Below the pieces are notes generated by a model. The model saw only the letters and a program-made list of their open reading frames with translations, did no database searches and was not told where the DNA came from. From Sphaerolaimus hirsutus (taxonomy: Eukaryota; Nematoda; Chromadorea; Monhysterida; Sphaerolaimidae), in NCBI GenBank assembly GCA_964036195.1, contig OZ038460.1:16495504-16559503 (forward strand): 64,000 bases of DNA. The letters are read 5' to 3'. Below, one piece after another: positions 53,258 to 63,918 of the stretch. Each line of letters begins with the position of its first letter. Position 1 is the stretch's first letter. Both the position numbers and the translations under genes were made by a program.

Positions 53258-54357
53258 TGTAAAATAATACGGAACTTGTTGAAATGACTTGTGAACCAGC
53301 TCCTATTCCTAACCGAGGAAGAGGACAAATGTGAACAAGTGTAAGTTGACGTGAAGCGTCGTCTCTAGTTGACGTTCCGTTATTTTATCAAATGTGATTA
53401 GTTGAGTTGAAGTGAATTGACGTGAGTTAGTGTGAAGCAAATTTAGATTGTTTACCGAAGGTTTTGACGATCGTTTTTATTTAGACAATTAAATACAAAG
53501 AAATAAATGTAAATAAAATATGTATAAAATTATACGTAAACAAAGGAATTAATTTACAACTAAATTAATTACTTAAACAAAACGTAAAAGAAGCTCTAAT
53601 TACCGGAGAAATAAGGTAATTTAAAGAAGGCACTTAATTACGACAAAAGGCGACAATTAAGTGGCGCGGTTGTGAATAAAGCACCTCAAACAGCGCAGGT
53701 GTGAAATAAAGCACTGAGGTGACTTAAAGCACCAAGCGTTAAACTTAGCACCAAAAACAAGCGACTTAATAAAGTGACTACGGCGCTTATTTAGATCCTA
53801 GGAAGAGATTCGTGTGAAGTTGACGAGGTTGCAAACACTGCCGATTCTAGCTGTGAAATCGGCTTTTAAGGGCCAGACCGATGGCGATTGGTTTGGCGCC
53901 AATTGGTCGGCTCTAATCTCCGATTTTTACCCAACATTTCCAATTGTGAAAGTTCAATCCTTGCCCGCTCGCTTCTCCGATGAAAAGCGAGCTAAACTGG
54001 CAAGATAGTGAAAATGTGAGCCAAGCCAGACAGCATTTGAAATGGCGCGCGGGCCCGGCCCCCCACTCGGGGCGGGCCCGCCGCTTAACATAAACATGAC
54101 GGCGTATATGCGTGCTGCTTGTCAAGGAAATGTGGCGGAATGTGAGCAATGACTAAGATCTAAATATGTGAACGATGTGAAGCGCACGTTGTAAACAACA
54201 TCGCTTGAGATATTAAATGGCGAATGTGAAGATGTTAAGTAAAGGAATGTGAATAAAAATGGAATCGTAATAAGTTGAATTAATTAAATATAAAAGCGAA
54301 CATAAGAACGTCAACTTAAATATCAAAGATTTTTACATTTTACGATAATGTTACACA
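53258..54357 (-). repeat. 5' LTR of the BEL/Pao element
   Basis: This 1100-bp repeat is bounded by TGTGTAACA... and ...TTTTACA on the minus strand. By eye it differs from the 3' LTR at about five bases (for example GACGATCG against GACGAACA, CCAATTGG against CCAATCGG, GAACGATG against GAACGGTG). It contains a strong GC hairpin at about 54047-54083 and about fifteen copies of the pentamer TCACA on the sense strand. Short frames within it are not supported. Confidence 0.96.
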
Positions 54358-54373
54358 GCACAAAACATTACAT

Positions 54374-54655
54374 TGGGGGGGGGGGGGGTTCAATATATAG
54401 GCTTTTTCAAGGTGTAGAATGAATAAATGAGGAAAAAAATCACTAAAAATAGGTATAAATACAAGCACATATACTGCCAAAATAGGCAATAAACAAATGA
54501 ACTAGTGTTTTGAAGGTGAAAATAGGCAAAAGTGATGAAAATTAGTGATTTTAAGAAAAAATTGGGGCAAAATATAACAAAAATAGCCCAGCATAAATAG
54601 ATGGCTGGCCAATTTCTTTAAGGGGGTTACCCCCTCCCACCCCATTGGAAACCGC
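54374..54655. repeat. Degraded CAGGGGTCTC-family fragment in NDUFAF7 intron 9
   Basis: A G16-type run and the internal stretch AAAAATTGGGGCAAAATAT match the body of the MITEs at 3913 and 5459. It lies between the retrotransposon and exon 9. Terminal repeats are not preserved. Confidence 0.6.
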
Positions 54656-54680
54656 TGCCCAAATAGCTATACAAAATTAC

Positions 54681-57600
54681 AGCAATCTGGCGAACCTCTT
54701 TCAACCTCTCTGGGTCACCCTGTACCATTTTGCTCAAATATTCAAATCTCTGTAGAGCGCCTAATCTACTCAAGAACGTGCCTTGAGATACAGGACCGAA
54801 TACACACGCGTGTTCGCTGAAATTTTGACCATTTTCAACACTTTTTGCGATTTCTGCATTAGCGCCAGGGTTCTGAAATTGTGGGATGAAAAAATGAAAT
54901 TAACCGCCTAGGTTTGGAGAGGGCAGTAGGTGGAATAGCCAACGCGTTTTATCTAAGAAATTAATTAAAAACACCAATTTAGTTGTTCAGTATAAATAGC
55001 ACGGCAAGTGAGTCGATGTATTTAGAAGGTCGACACAAAAAATCAACGAAAACAACCCCAATTAGTAGTGTAAAAAGCCGCAGGGCTATGACGCCAAGCG
55101 CTAAAAGCTCCAGGCAAATTTCCTACCCAAGGGTCAAGCACCAGAGCTAAGTAGCGTGAAAAGTGCAATGCTAAAATAGCGCCAATCACCCAAAGCGCCA
55201 TAGCACTTTCGCGTTGGCGCTAGACACTGGCGCCAGCGCTTTACATCACAACCCCCAATGTTAACATGCATGTGAAATTGCACAAACTTGAATTTGCAAC
55301 TTGAATGAAAATTTCAAATTCAGTTTCAAAAATCTCACAATTAGTGCATTCCTTACGGCACCAAAATCAACGTCTGCAGTTAAATCTGCCTCGCCTGGGT
55401 ACTCCAGCGGGTTGACGAGCTCGTGTTTCCTGTGAACATACTAGATGCATACTACTACATACATAAAAATATACCAGATGTTCGGAAAAATATACAAGGC
55501 GAGGTCAGTAAATTTGGTAGTTCATGATGGCGTATCAGATTGACGTATTTGCATTTTGGCAATATTTACCGTACCGTACTGTAGCGAAAAATTGGAAAAT
55601 TCCACACTAGTATTCGTTTTGTAATGTCTGTTCGTTTCGAAAAAACACTAAAGCAGTCAAAATAGTCAAAAATGGCAAATTTACTCAATATGAATAAAAT
55701 ACATAAATATTTTTTTCGCAGCCTATAGGGAAAAAAATCGAAAACAACCTGTAAGCTCTCAAACTGGGTGTATCCCTGTCTCCATTATGACCGTAATCAA
55801 TGAAAAGTGCAGCCCCTCCAAACATTTTTAATCGTTGTGCAATTTCATGCATAAAACTGAATGCATCCGGACTGGATTCATAGAAATTTCTGGATTTGTC
55901 ATTTATGATTGATGGAGGGAGTGCCTGGAAAATTACATTTCAATGTTAGAAAAATGTGGAAGTAGAAAAAAAATTTTGATGGCTACCAAGTTTAGTTTCA
56001 GTCGTTCTAAAAAAAACGATTCAAGAGAACTAGTGAACAATGCTCAAAAATTGCCTGTATTGCCGGTTTTCAGTTTCTTTATCACTTTTTTCTCGAAAAA
56101 CACAAGACCTTATATAAAAAAGTTAAAAAAACTGTAGTTCATTTTTAGTACAAAAAAACCCTGACAAAACATCAATGCTCAAAAATCCCATTCTGTAAAA
56201 TTACTACACAGACAAAAAATATATCACCTTTGAATGAATGGTATCTTTTGGCGCCAAGCCAAATTTCAGCTTAACTCCGTCTCGCTGGACAAAAACCTCA
56301 CGCCACTCATTTGTACCGGTGTCCCGAGCAAATTGATGTATCGGAAAAGTGTCCAACAGCTCATTGCTAATGAAAATGGTGAAATTTGTGGGTATGTCCT
56401 GAAAGATTTGTGGAGGTTGTGTAGGGTATGAGAATTGCGACATATGGAATATCAACCTTTTACTGCATTTGTATCGAAAACTAGGGAACAATATCTAAAT
56501 TAAATTGACGAATACTTTCGCATATTGGAATTGTTTTAATATCGAAAAAAATATTGCTTGAACGATATTGCGATGTTGCTCTGAATGTTAGCAAGTCTCT
56601 GCTTTTTACTGCTCTCCAGTAATCTGGTAAAATCAGTGAAATCGATAAAAATCAGATGTGGAAAAAAATTACCTGAAGCATACGGTGCCAGAAAAATTTC
56701 AGAGGAACACCATTGTTTCTCAAAATCCCTTCACATTCAGCCATTCTAAAAAAAGTTTGCCCGGATTTTGAGTCATCAAATAATTTCCCAGCATTATTGC
56801 AAAGCTTTTTCGATTGCTGCTCCGATAGAAATTCACTATTTTCCAGCAAACTGAAAACTGAGGCGCGAGTTAATAATGCTCTTTTTTTACTTTAAAATGT
56901 TTTTCAAAACTCACTGGACACTTTCGAGACCCTTTAAGCCACCTTTTATTCTGCTCAAAGTGCGCAAAACGTCAGAAAGTAATGCACCAGTGCCGGGTCC
57001 GAGCTCTACTAAATTCCAACTTTGCTCACTTCCATCGCCCTTAAAAAGGTGAATCGATTATGAGTGAGCCCTTATAATTTAGGAAAATGAAATTTTTAAA
57101 TCGAGATATACACCAGCATGGTCCAAACGGGATCCCGATCCCGAATCCCGAAAAATTCTGGGATTATGCAGTCCCGAAACCTCAATCCCGAACCCGAAAT
57201 GTTGAAAATCCCAATCCCGAAACCACAATCCGATCCCGAAATCTCAGAAAGCCAATCCCGATCCCAAACAGTCAAGCCCGTTTAACCCTACACACCAGCA
57301 TACGCCATCTTTCCGTGTGCAGCCAAGCGGCGATAATTTCACCGAAAACTTGCGAAATTTCCGGCGCAGTGTAGAAATCGCCCCCGGGGCCGAAAATGGA
57401 ACTTGAGCCAGCGTCACGGGATCTACAAAAATGGTCACAAAAATTTTTGAATGGAAAGCGTGATGTACGATTTGCTCCAATGGAAGATTTAATTTTTAAT
57501 GTTTCGATGTCAACAGTCAACGATCTACAGTTAGCAGAGATGCTAATAACAACGGAATATCAACTTTCAGTTGCACTGCTGTTACTTGAATTTATCAAAA

Positions 57601-57998
57601 TATTTTCAATTGATAATATTTAATTTCAAGTCCTTATTTCCTTAATCAGAAAAATTTAAACATGCAATTCGCCAGAAAAACCTATGATAATATCCTTGCA
57701 GAGCTGCAGCATTACAAAATTTCATGTACTCAGCCACAGAAATTCCAACCGCCCCAGCGGTCCGCAGACGAGAATGGATTATATTGCCGATGTCTGTAAA
57801 AGAAAAAGACGAATACGTGAGTTTGTTATAATCGATGTAACTTGGCATCGAGCCAAATTTGTCATAAATTCATAAAACGAACACATGGGTTACTCAAATT
57901 CACGAATGCGACAAACCTGGAGCGCATTTTGTCTGCAGCCGGCGATTCAGCGTATGATTCAAGCACCGATGTATAATTGTTAGAGCGCGATAGCGCAT
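54681..57998 (-). CDS. NDUFAF7: NDUFAF7 exons 1-9: mitochondrial complex I assembly arginine methyltransferase
   Basis: NDUFAF7 is a SAM-dependent methyltransferase of the mitochondrial matrix that symmetrically dimethylates NDUFS2 during complex I assembly. Exons on the minus strand are 57998-57917, 57793-57682, 57422-57296, 57039-56915, 56850-56673, 56398-56228, 55924-55749, 55429-55357 and 54872-54681, plus exon 10 at 41856-41722. All phases join without stops, giving about 456 residues; the human protein is 441. The start gives an Arg-rich, acid-free leader (MRYRALTIIHRCLNHTLNRR), typical of mitochondrial import. Family motifs are FYTAPEISQVFGE, the SAM loop VELGPGTGALLSDVLR, ISNELLDTFPIHQF followed by WREVFV, GGAALFIDYGH, and ADLTADVDF. 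Most acceptors read TTTCAG or close to it. The exon 9 donor is uncertain between 54680 and 54695. A MITE sits on the exon 3 donor. Confidence 0.93.
57119..57292. mobile_element. hAT-like MITE on the NDUFAF7 exon 3 splice donor
   Basis: The element has AAACGGG-type ends (TGGTCCAAACGGGATCCCG and GCCCGTTTAACCCTACA) and an interior of GATCCCGA repeats. It is flanked by identical CACCAGCA (57111-57118 and 57293-57300). On the gene strand this 8-mer is TGCTGGTG, the last bases of exon 3 plus the GT donor, so each duplicate carries a donor. Confidence 0.8.
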
Positions 57999-60164
57999 TA
58001 TTGCCCGAGTAAACTTAAATTTACCTCCGATGTTTACATTACTTTTTCTTTTTTATAATTTCTGTTGAATACATGACGTTTGGATACATCGAAAAAGATT
58101 TCGCAACAAAGTCATTCTATTCGCATAAATATGCGTCAAAATTACACATTTTGCCGACTTCGACTAATGCGCGTATTTTATTCATTCCTCCCTTCTCACA
58201 TATTCTCAAAAACGAAGCATTTCCGTGTGCATGTGGCCGGCAAATGTGGACATGTCCAATGTCATAGCAGTGGCAAAAACGCCATGGCTTTTGGCGCTGG
58301 CTCCAGTCGGCAAGAATACTCACATGAATTTCCAAGAAATTTTCCAAGAAAATGGAATGTGATAAATGTGAATGCTGATTGATATGCTGATATGCATGCT
58401 GATACTGTGAGTAAAATTCATCTGGCCGGATGCCAATCACATAACAATTTATTACATTTTGTAGGGAAGAATTATCGAATGGATGAGTTATTTTTCATCA
58501 CAGAGTTCACAGAGTTATTTAAGCAAGCATACTGATTCAAAATTTTGTGGTATGTGCTACATCTCTGACTATCACAATTTCTGAACTTCAGGTAATAAAT
58601 TGCGCCAGCGCCAATCCGATGGCGTTTTTTCCAACACGCACGCACCAAAGACACAAAAACAGCCACATTCCACATATACATCGATGCACCGAAATTTTCA
58701 AGGTCAAAGCTTTACAATGCCATTTTGCCTTTTTACCCATGCAAAAGCGTGACGCATCACGTTAAAGTGCACATGGTGATTTTACTTGTCACACACACGT
58801 GACTTTTTCGGTGTATTATGTAAATCGTGATTTCGACGCTCTTGAAGTTTGTAAATCGATCAGCTTGAGGGCAATTTTTGTAGATTGAAGGTCGATTTTT
58901 ATCTCTGAGTTTACAAATTCTATTTTTGATAGTTTTTGACCGTTTTCTCTTTGAAATGCGTTGTGAAACAAGTTTCCGTTTTTTGGGAGTAAGAACTACC
59001 GTCTTTTCTTGAATAATTCCCCCTTGAATAATTTTCCCTACGAAAAATCGCCTCTGTGAGACCCGTGAGGAAAAAAATCCCCCCTTGAATAATCCCCCCA
59101 TGAATGCACTAAAAATACTGCTGTACCTAATTCTGTCAGTAATTTAGGTACAAAAGTCTTTTTCGATTTATTGGGACTAATTTAATTCACTCGCTCAAAA
59201 ATAGGCATGTGCATTGTCAAATGAATGCGCAATTTGAACTGTGATTTTGGGAATTCGATATCCATTAATGTATCGTGAGTGATTATGGATTACTGTTCAA
59301 ATCAATTCAGTTGATTTACACTTCATTTTGATGCAAATTATTGGTCTTGTATTCGTGCAATGCGTTATTGTCGTGGATTTATGTCGCCGCTGCAAATCAA
59401 CGTGTTCAATTTCTATGAAATGTGGATCGGCATTCACAATTCTAACATATAATTTGAACCAATTTAGATACCTAAATATTTACATAACTATTCAGGTAAA
59501 TATTACCTACACAATGTAAAATATATAAATATTGATGTCTGCAAACGGATTTGCCGCCAAGATAGACTGGAAAGTGCCGAATAGTTTGACAGCTATAAGA
59601 CTTCTTGATCTCTGATTTGATTGAATCGGCCGATTTATAGGAATTTGAATGCTGTAAATATTATTTATGGAACTTCCAACAACATTCTGACACTTTATAT
59701 TTATGCCTGTTTACCCAATTATTGTATTTTTGCAACAATATTTTCCTGGAATTTTATAGGTAAAATATGTAGAATGTAAATATTCTGAAATTCCTTTACT
59801 CAGTCGAAACTTCACTCAAATTTACGTCATACGTAAGTTCTACACAATTTTATTTTGTGTAGGTAGGTACTATGTTTATCGCGAAATTTAATTAGCCCAA
59901 CAGATTTCTACAGAAAATCTGAACCAGAACGAATCATACAACGGGTAGCTTCACACAAAAATATATCGGGCTGCCCGAAAAGGTGGGCCGGGCCAATTAA
60001 ATACCGCACCCGGTGCACTTTATTATTTACCTGGCACCGGCAGGTAGCAAATAACATCCAGTTTTGGCTCATGCATTAGACACATGCATTTTGATCGGCA
60101 GTCATAACGCAAAATACAGTTTTATGTCACAATTTTTAATGTTCTGGACCTGGGACTAGATTCA
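57999..60164. other. Region upstream of NDUFAF7, no gene recognised
   Basis: The NDUFAF7 promoter and 5' leader should lie just upstream of 57998, but no clear core element stands out. Frames up to 107 codons exist (58117-58440) without recognisable features. A partial TACCGTCTTTTCTTGAATAA element end is at 58997-59101. Confidence 0.5.
58997..59101. mobile_element. Partial element with TACCGTCTTTTCTTGAATAATTCCCCC end
   Basis: The left end and repeated TTGAATAATTCCCCC words resemble the family at 41034 and 62806. No matching right end was seen. Confidence 0.5.
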
Positions 60165-60205
60165 ATTTGAACGTAAGGCGCACGTAAGGTGCCAGACATG
60201 CAAAG

Positions 60206-60881
60206 TACCGTATTTCTTCTAATAGAACAGCGCCGTCCATCAAGTTCGTTACCTGCCGTTCTATTGGAGGTGTCATTCTATTGGAAGAAACTATTCTATT
60301 TAATGAAACTTGAGCAAGATTTTTACATAAAAGCATCAATTCAAACATAAAGAAATTGAAAACATCCCCTAAATTGAAAACAAATAATTGTTTTGAACAC
60401 CTTGAATGCTTTCACCATCCATTTTTAAATGTATTTTTGTGTTTTGGCACTCTTCCATCACAATTTCTACTTGCTTTTCTGTTGACGGTGCCGTTCTATT
60501 GAAGGCTGTCGTCCTATAGTTTTCGTGGATGAAAAAAGTGCTAAAACCTGCCATTCTATTGGAAGTATACTCGGCAGACATAATACTCTACAAATAGATA
60601 TGATTTATGTCTTCGGCTGGCAGACAGCCAACCGAAAACTTACGAACCGACTTCCCACTCCACTGCACTTCATGCCGACTCGGAACCAGTTCAGTCAGCC
60701 GCAGTTCAGTGCCGACTGCGGTTATGACGTCATGATGGAGTGTTATCTCCAGAAAAATGTAGGCTCTAATGTCGCCCGACTATACTTCTATTTTCATGGG
60801 TTAAAAAGTGCCAAAATATGCTGTTCTATTGGAGGTGCCCTTCAATTGGAGGTATGCCGTTCTATTAGAAGAAATACGGCA
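60206..60881. mobile_element. TACCGTATTTCTTCTAATAGAAC element nested in an inverted repeat
   Basis: It starts TACCGTATTTCTTCTAATAG and ends CTATTAGAAGAAATACGGCA. GTTCTATTGGAGGTGCC-type words recur inside. The flanks are inverted copies of one another (TTGAACGTAAGGCGCACG near 60166 and CGTGCGCCTTACGTTCAA near 60935), so the element is nested in an older foldback. Confidence 0.75.
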
Positions 60882-60989
60882 ATGAAGTTGGGCGCTTGAT
60901 CAGCACTATTGCTGTACTTAATGTCGTGCGCCTTACGTTCAACTTGAATTTGGAGCCTGAAGTGTAAAAAACGAGACTTGCGTGTAGGT

Positions 60990-61045
60990 ACATATACATG
61001 AAAACATATATACATATATACATATACATATACATATACCTCAAT
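60990..61045. repeat. ATACAT microsatellite
   Basis: A tract of TATACATATACATATAC units. Confidence 0.8.
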
Positions 61046-61123
61046 ATACAGATAGACTGATGTGATAGGACGTGGTTTTTTTTATTTGCCTGGGAACATT
61101 GTGTTGTATGTATTTTAACTAGG

Positions 61124-61586
61124 TACCGTATTTCCTCGAAATACCCCCCCCCCTTGAAATACCCCCCCCCCTCGTTTGACCCCCCCCCCTCTCGAGACCA
61201 CTATGAAACAATCACCCCCCCCCCCCTCGAAATACCCCCCCCCAAATTGAGTGTAAAGAGAACGTACATGACAAATACGGCAGTTTATGTTCTGCGTAGT
61301 GCAGAACACACGTTAAAACAATGTCGGAATCACGTTAGAACAGTGTTTTTACCATCTATCTACGTACTAATATTAGTCTACAGAACCTTATAAATGGCAG
61401 TTTTTGTTGCATTTTTGGACGTCTGCGTACGTTTCAGACGACAATTTCGTACTTGGTTTTCAAAAATTTTCTTGTGAAATAATAACCCCCCCCCCTCGAA
61501 ATACCCCCCCCTCGTTTAACCCCCCCCCCTCTCGGGACCACTATGAAACAATCACCCCCCGGGGGGTATTTCGAGGAAATACGGTA
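61124..61586. mobile_element. Full-length TACCGTATTTCCTCGAAATACCCC element
   Basis: It starts TACCGTATTTCCTCGAAATA and ends TATTTCGAGGAAATACGGTA. Both halves carry the GACCACTATGAAACAATCAC block next to C8-C13 tracts. The centre has GTAGTGCAGAACACACG and the palindromic ACGTCTGCGTACGTTTCAGA. 463 bp, non-coding, and the best reference copy for those at 11141 and 39657. Confidence 0.85.
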
Positions 61587-61686
61587 GTCTAAATGATTTC
61601 GTCGCAATCGAAAATAGTGCTTTCCTGTAAAATGAATGATAGGACTTGGTAATTCGAGCAAAAATGATCACACATGAATATTTATG

Positions 61687-61789
61687 TACCGTATTTCCTC
61701 GAAATACCCCTAGGGGGTTTATTTTTTCAGAGTGGACCTTTTGAGGGGGGGGGTTAATTCAAGGGGAGGTATGCCGAGGAAATACGGTA
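61687..61789. mobile_element. Minimal TACCGTATTTCCTCG element (103 bp)
   Basis: It starts TACCGTATTTCCTCGAAATA and ends CCGAGGAAATACGGTA. It is little more than two ends and a short C/G-rich centre. Confidence 0.75.
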
Positions 61790-62495
61790 GCTTTTTTACC
61801 CTTTGTATCGTTAGCCATCTCTTTGTATCGTTTGTGTTCTTGTCTTTGTTTGTGTTCCAACACCGTACAATGGTCAGCATTCAGCACAAAATGTTAAATG
61901 TCTAGAACTCCAAAATACAATATCGTTAACCAGAAAATGGAACTACCGTATTTTCGCAATCGATTCCCAATCCCAAGTAGTTTTGGAAGTCTTTACATTG
62001 ACTTTCAACAGGGTTTGGTGTTCTTTACTAAATAAAGTAATCCCATAGACAATTTCCAAAGGTAATTTTCCTGTTCCTATCATTCTTGTTTCCATGGAAA
62101 CCACACCTCAATAATTATATTCGTGTGCATGAATGCCATGTATATTTCCACATTTTCCACATGAAACACGCTGAACGAATGCCAAAATGCCAGGTGGTGC
62201 ATGTATTTTATTTATTGACAGATTTTATTGTTTGCACACACCATTTGGATTTGTATGTTGTAATCTTGGCTCCTGTCTGTGTGTTTTGTCAGTTATATGA
62301 CTCATTCTATCCATTCATTTACCTACATTGAATGGGGTGGAAATTTATTGATTGCAAGGAAACGTTCTTCTAAATATTTGTTCAGTGTCTGTAGGTTTTG
62401 CAGTTTACTTACTACAGTGAATCGAACAGTGAATGTCTGCAGTTTACAGTTTACACTTCAAACTGAGAATGTTGATTCTTGACAGACTCTAAATT
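61790..62495. other. Unassigned DNA upstream of the 62604 gene
   Basis: No convincing repeat or gene. It presumably contains the promoter or 5' leader of the gene starting near 62604. Confidence 0.4.
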
Positions 62496-62603
62496 TTGTA
62501 CACATTGTCAACATTCACACTTTTCAGGTTTTATGCACTGAAGTCATTTGATTTCCTTCTATCTAGGTATCCTACTGAATTTCAAAGTGAAAATTTGAAA
62601 AAA

Positions 62604-63631
62604 ATGGACGGCGATACTTCACAATTAGTGGAAAATGAGGAACAAGTAGAGATCATAATGGGTGGCAATAAAAAGAAAACGTCTGCCACACCAAAATCTT
62701 CAGATGCAAAACCGCAATTGGAGGTTGTTCAAAACCAGAAAAATTCCAAGGTATCCATTTTTAACTGTTATATTGACATTATTTTTCAATTCTACCATGA
62801 AAACTTACCCTAAATCCTCGAATAAGACCCCAGGGGAGTTATTTTTTCGTCAGATGTTTTTGAGGGGGACTTATTCAAGGGGAGGAGTAATTCGAGGGGG
62901 AGTTATTATTCCCCCAGAAAACTTGACTTGATTCATTGTATGGATGCAGTCTGTCAACTCATATAATTCAGGTATTTTACTGTCAAACAACAAAAGGATG
63001 TGTTATACACTGCATATACTTACCTACATCATGTATCTGCTGTCGCTGTCTTAGGCTAATATTCTTATGTATTACAAAGAGTATTCAGTATACAGAGGGG
63101 GGAGTTTTTCAATAGAGGGGTTATTCGAGGGGGGAGTTTTTTTTCTCACCCCATCAACAGGGGGGAGTTATTCAAGGGGAAGTTATTCGAGGAGGGTATT
63201 ATTCGAGGATTTGCGGTACCTTTCTGTCAAATTTTCATAGATTGCTGCTAAGAGTACCACTGAACCAAAAGAAGAGAAGCTCATTGAATTTGATGATGAA
63301 AACAAGGCACCGCCAGTGCCAAAACATGGACAAAAAGGCAAAAATGACATGCCAGGAAGCAGCAAACCACCCAGCAAGATGGAAAGCAGTGCACCAGTTG
63401 CCAAAAGTTTGTGTTTTTCACCATTTTCATTCAAACAATCAAAATTGGCACACAGCCAATTTCAGAGCCTACCCCAAAACCTGACAACAAAGCTGACCAG
63501 CCTTCTACTTCCAAACAAAACAGTGAGACAAACAGCATAGCATCAAGCTCAAAATCAAAGAGTGTCACCACAAAAACTGATCAGCCTGCCAGCAGCAGTC
63601 AATCCAACCATTCTGGTGAAGCTGCAACTAG
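62604..63631 (+). CDS. Ser/Lys/Pro-rich protein gene, three exons visible, 3' end outside window
   Basis: Exons 62604-62750, 63241-63406 and 63466-63631 join in phase: AAG|GTATCC, acceptor TTTTCATAG, AAAA|GTTTGT, acceptor AATTTCAG, then donor CTAG|GTGAGT. The ATG (AAAAAAATGGACGG) opens an acidic stretch (MDGDTSQLVENEEQVEII). This is followed by a lysine-rich patch (GGNKKKTSATPKSS) and long disordered Ser/Pro/Lys sequence with IEFDDENKAPPVP. The second intron is only 59 bases. An upstream in-frame extension is possible. The first intron is almost wholly a TACCGTATTT-type element. I do not recognise the protein; the composition suggests a disordered, probably nuclear or cytoskeletal protein, which is a guess. 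Confidence 0.6.
62806..63218. mobile_element. TTATTCGAGGGGG-family element filling an intron
   Basis: It starts TACCCTAAATCCTCGAATAA and ends ATTCGAGGATTTGCGGTA, with internal GGGGGGAGTTATTC-type repeats. Same family as 41034-41448. It takes up about 410 of the 490 bases of the intron between the first two exons of the 62604 gene. Confidence 0.75.
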
Positions 63632-63817
63632 GTGAGTTTTGGTGGATTTATGTGATTCTCTGGGTTGATGACATTTTGCCAGTGTTGGGACTTGCTAAAT
63701 ATATTGACATACTTTTCTGAGCCTGGAACTATTCTACCTGCTGGGACCACCAAATTTTGACAATTTTGTAAATATATATTGTTTGTGAAGCAACATTGTC
63801 TGAACAATGTACATAAA

Positions 63818-63918
63818 TACCGTATTTCTTCGAATTACCCCCCCCCCTCGAAATACCCCCTCAAAATTCTCACTCTGAAAAAATAAATCCCCTGGGGTTA
63901 TTTCGAGGAAATACGGTA
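63818..63918. mobile_element. Minimal TACCGTATTTCTTCGAATTACCCC element (101 bp)
   Basis: It starts TACCGTATTTCTTCGAATTA and ends TATTTCGAGGAAATACGGTA with C-rich subterminal DNA. Non-coding. Confidence 0.75.

Larger units (their letters stand above)
42062..54362 (-). mobile_element. Complete BEL/Pao LTR retrotransposon with env-like gene
   Basis: The element proper is 42067-54357 (12,291 bp), transcribed on the minus strand, flanked by the 5-bp duplication GCACA (42062-42066 and 54358-54362). It has TG...CA LTRs of 1100 bp, a tRNA primer site, a Gag-Pol frame with aspartic protease, reverse transcriptase, RNase H and integrase in the BEL/Pao order, and a downstream Env-like frame. About five LTR differences point to a recent insertion. 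YVDN in place of YVDD at the RT active site and an env gene are known from nematode BEL/Pao elements. It lies in the last intron of NDUFAF7, in the same direction as the gene. Confidence 0.97.

Noticed and set aside
58117..58440. 107-codon minus-strand frame upstream of NDUFAF7
   Set aside because: No recognisable domain, weak start context and many His/Gln runs; not enough to call a gene.
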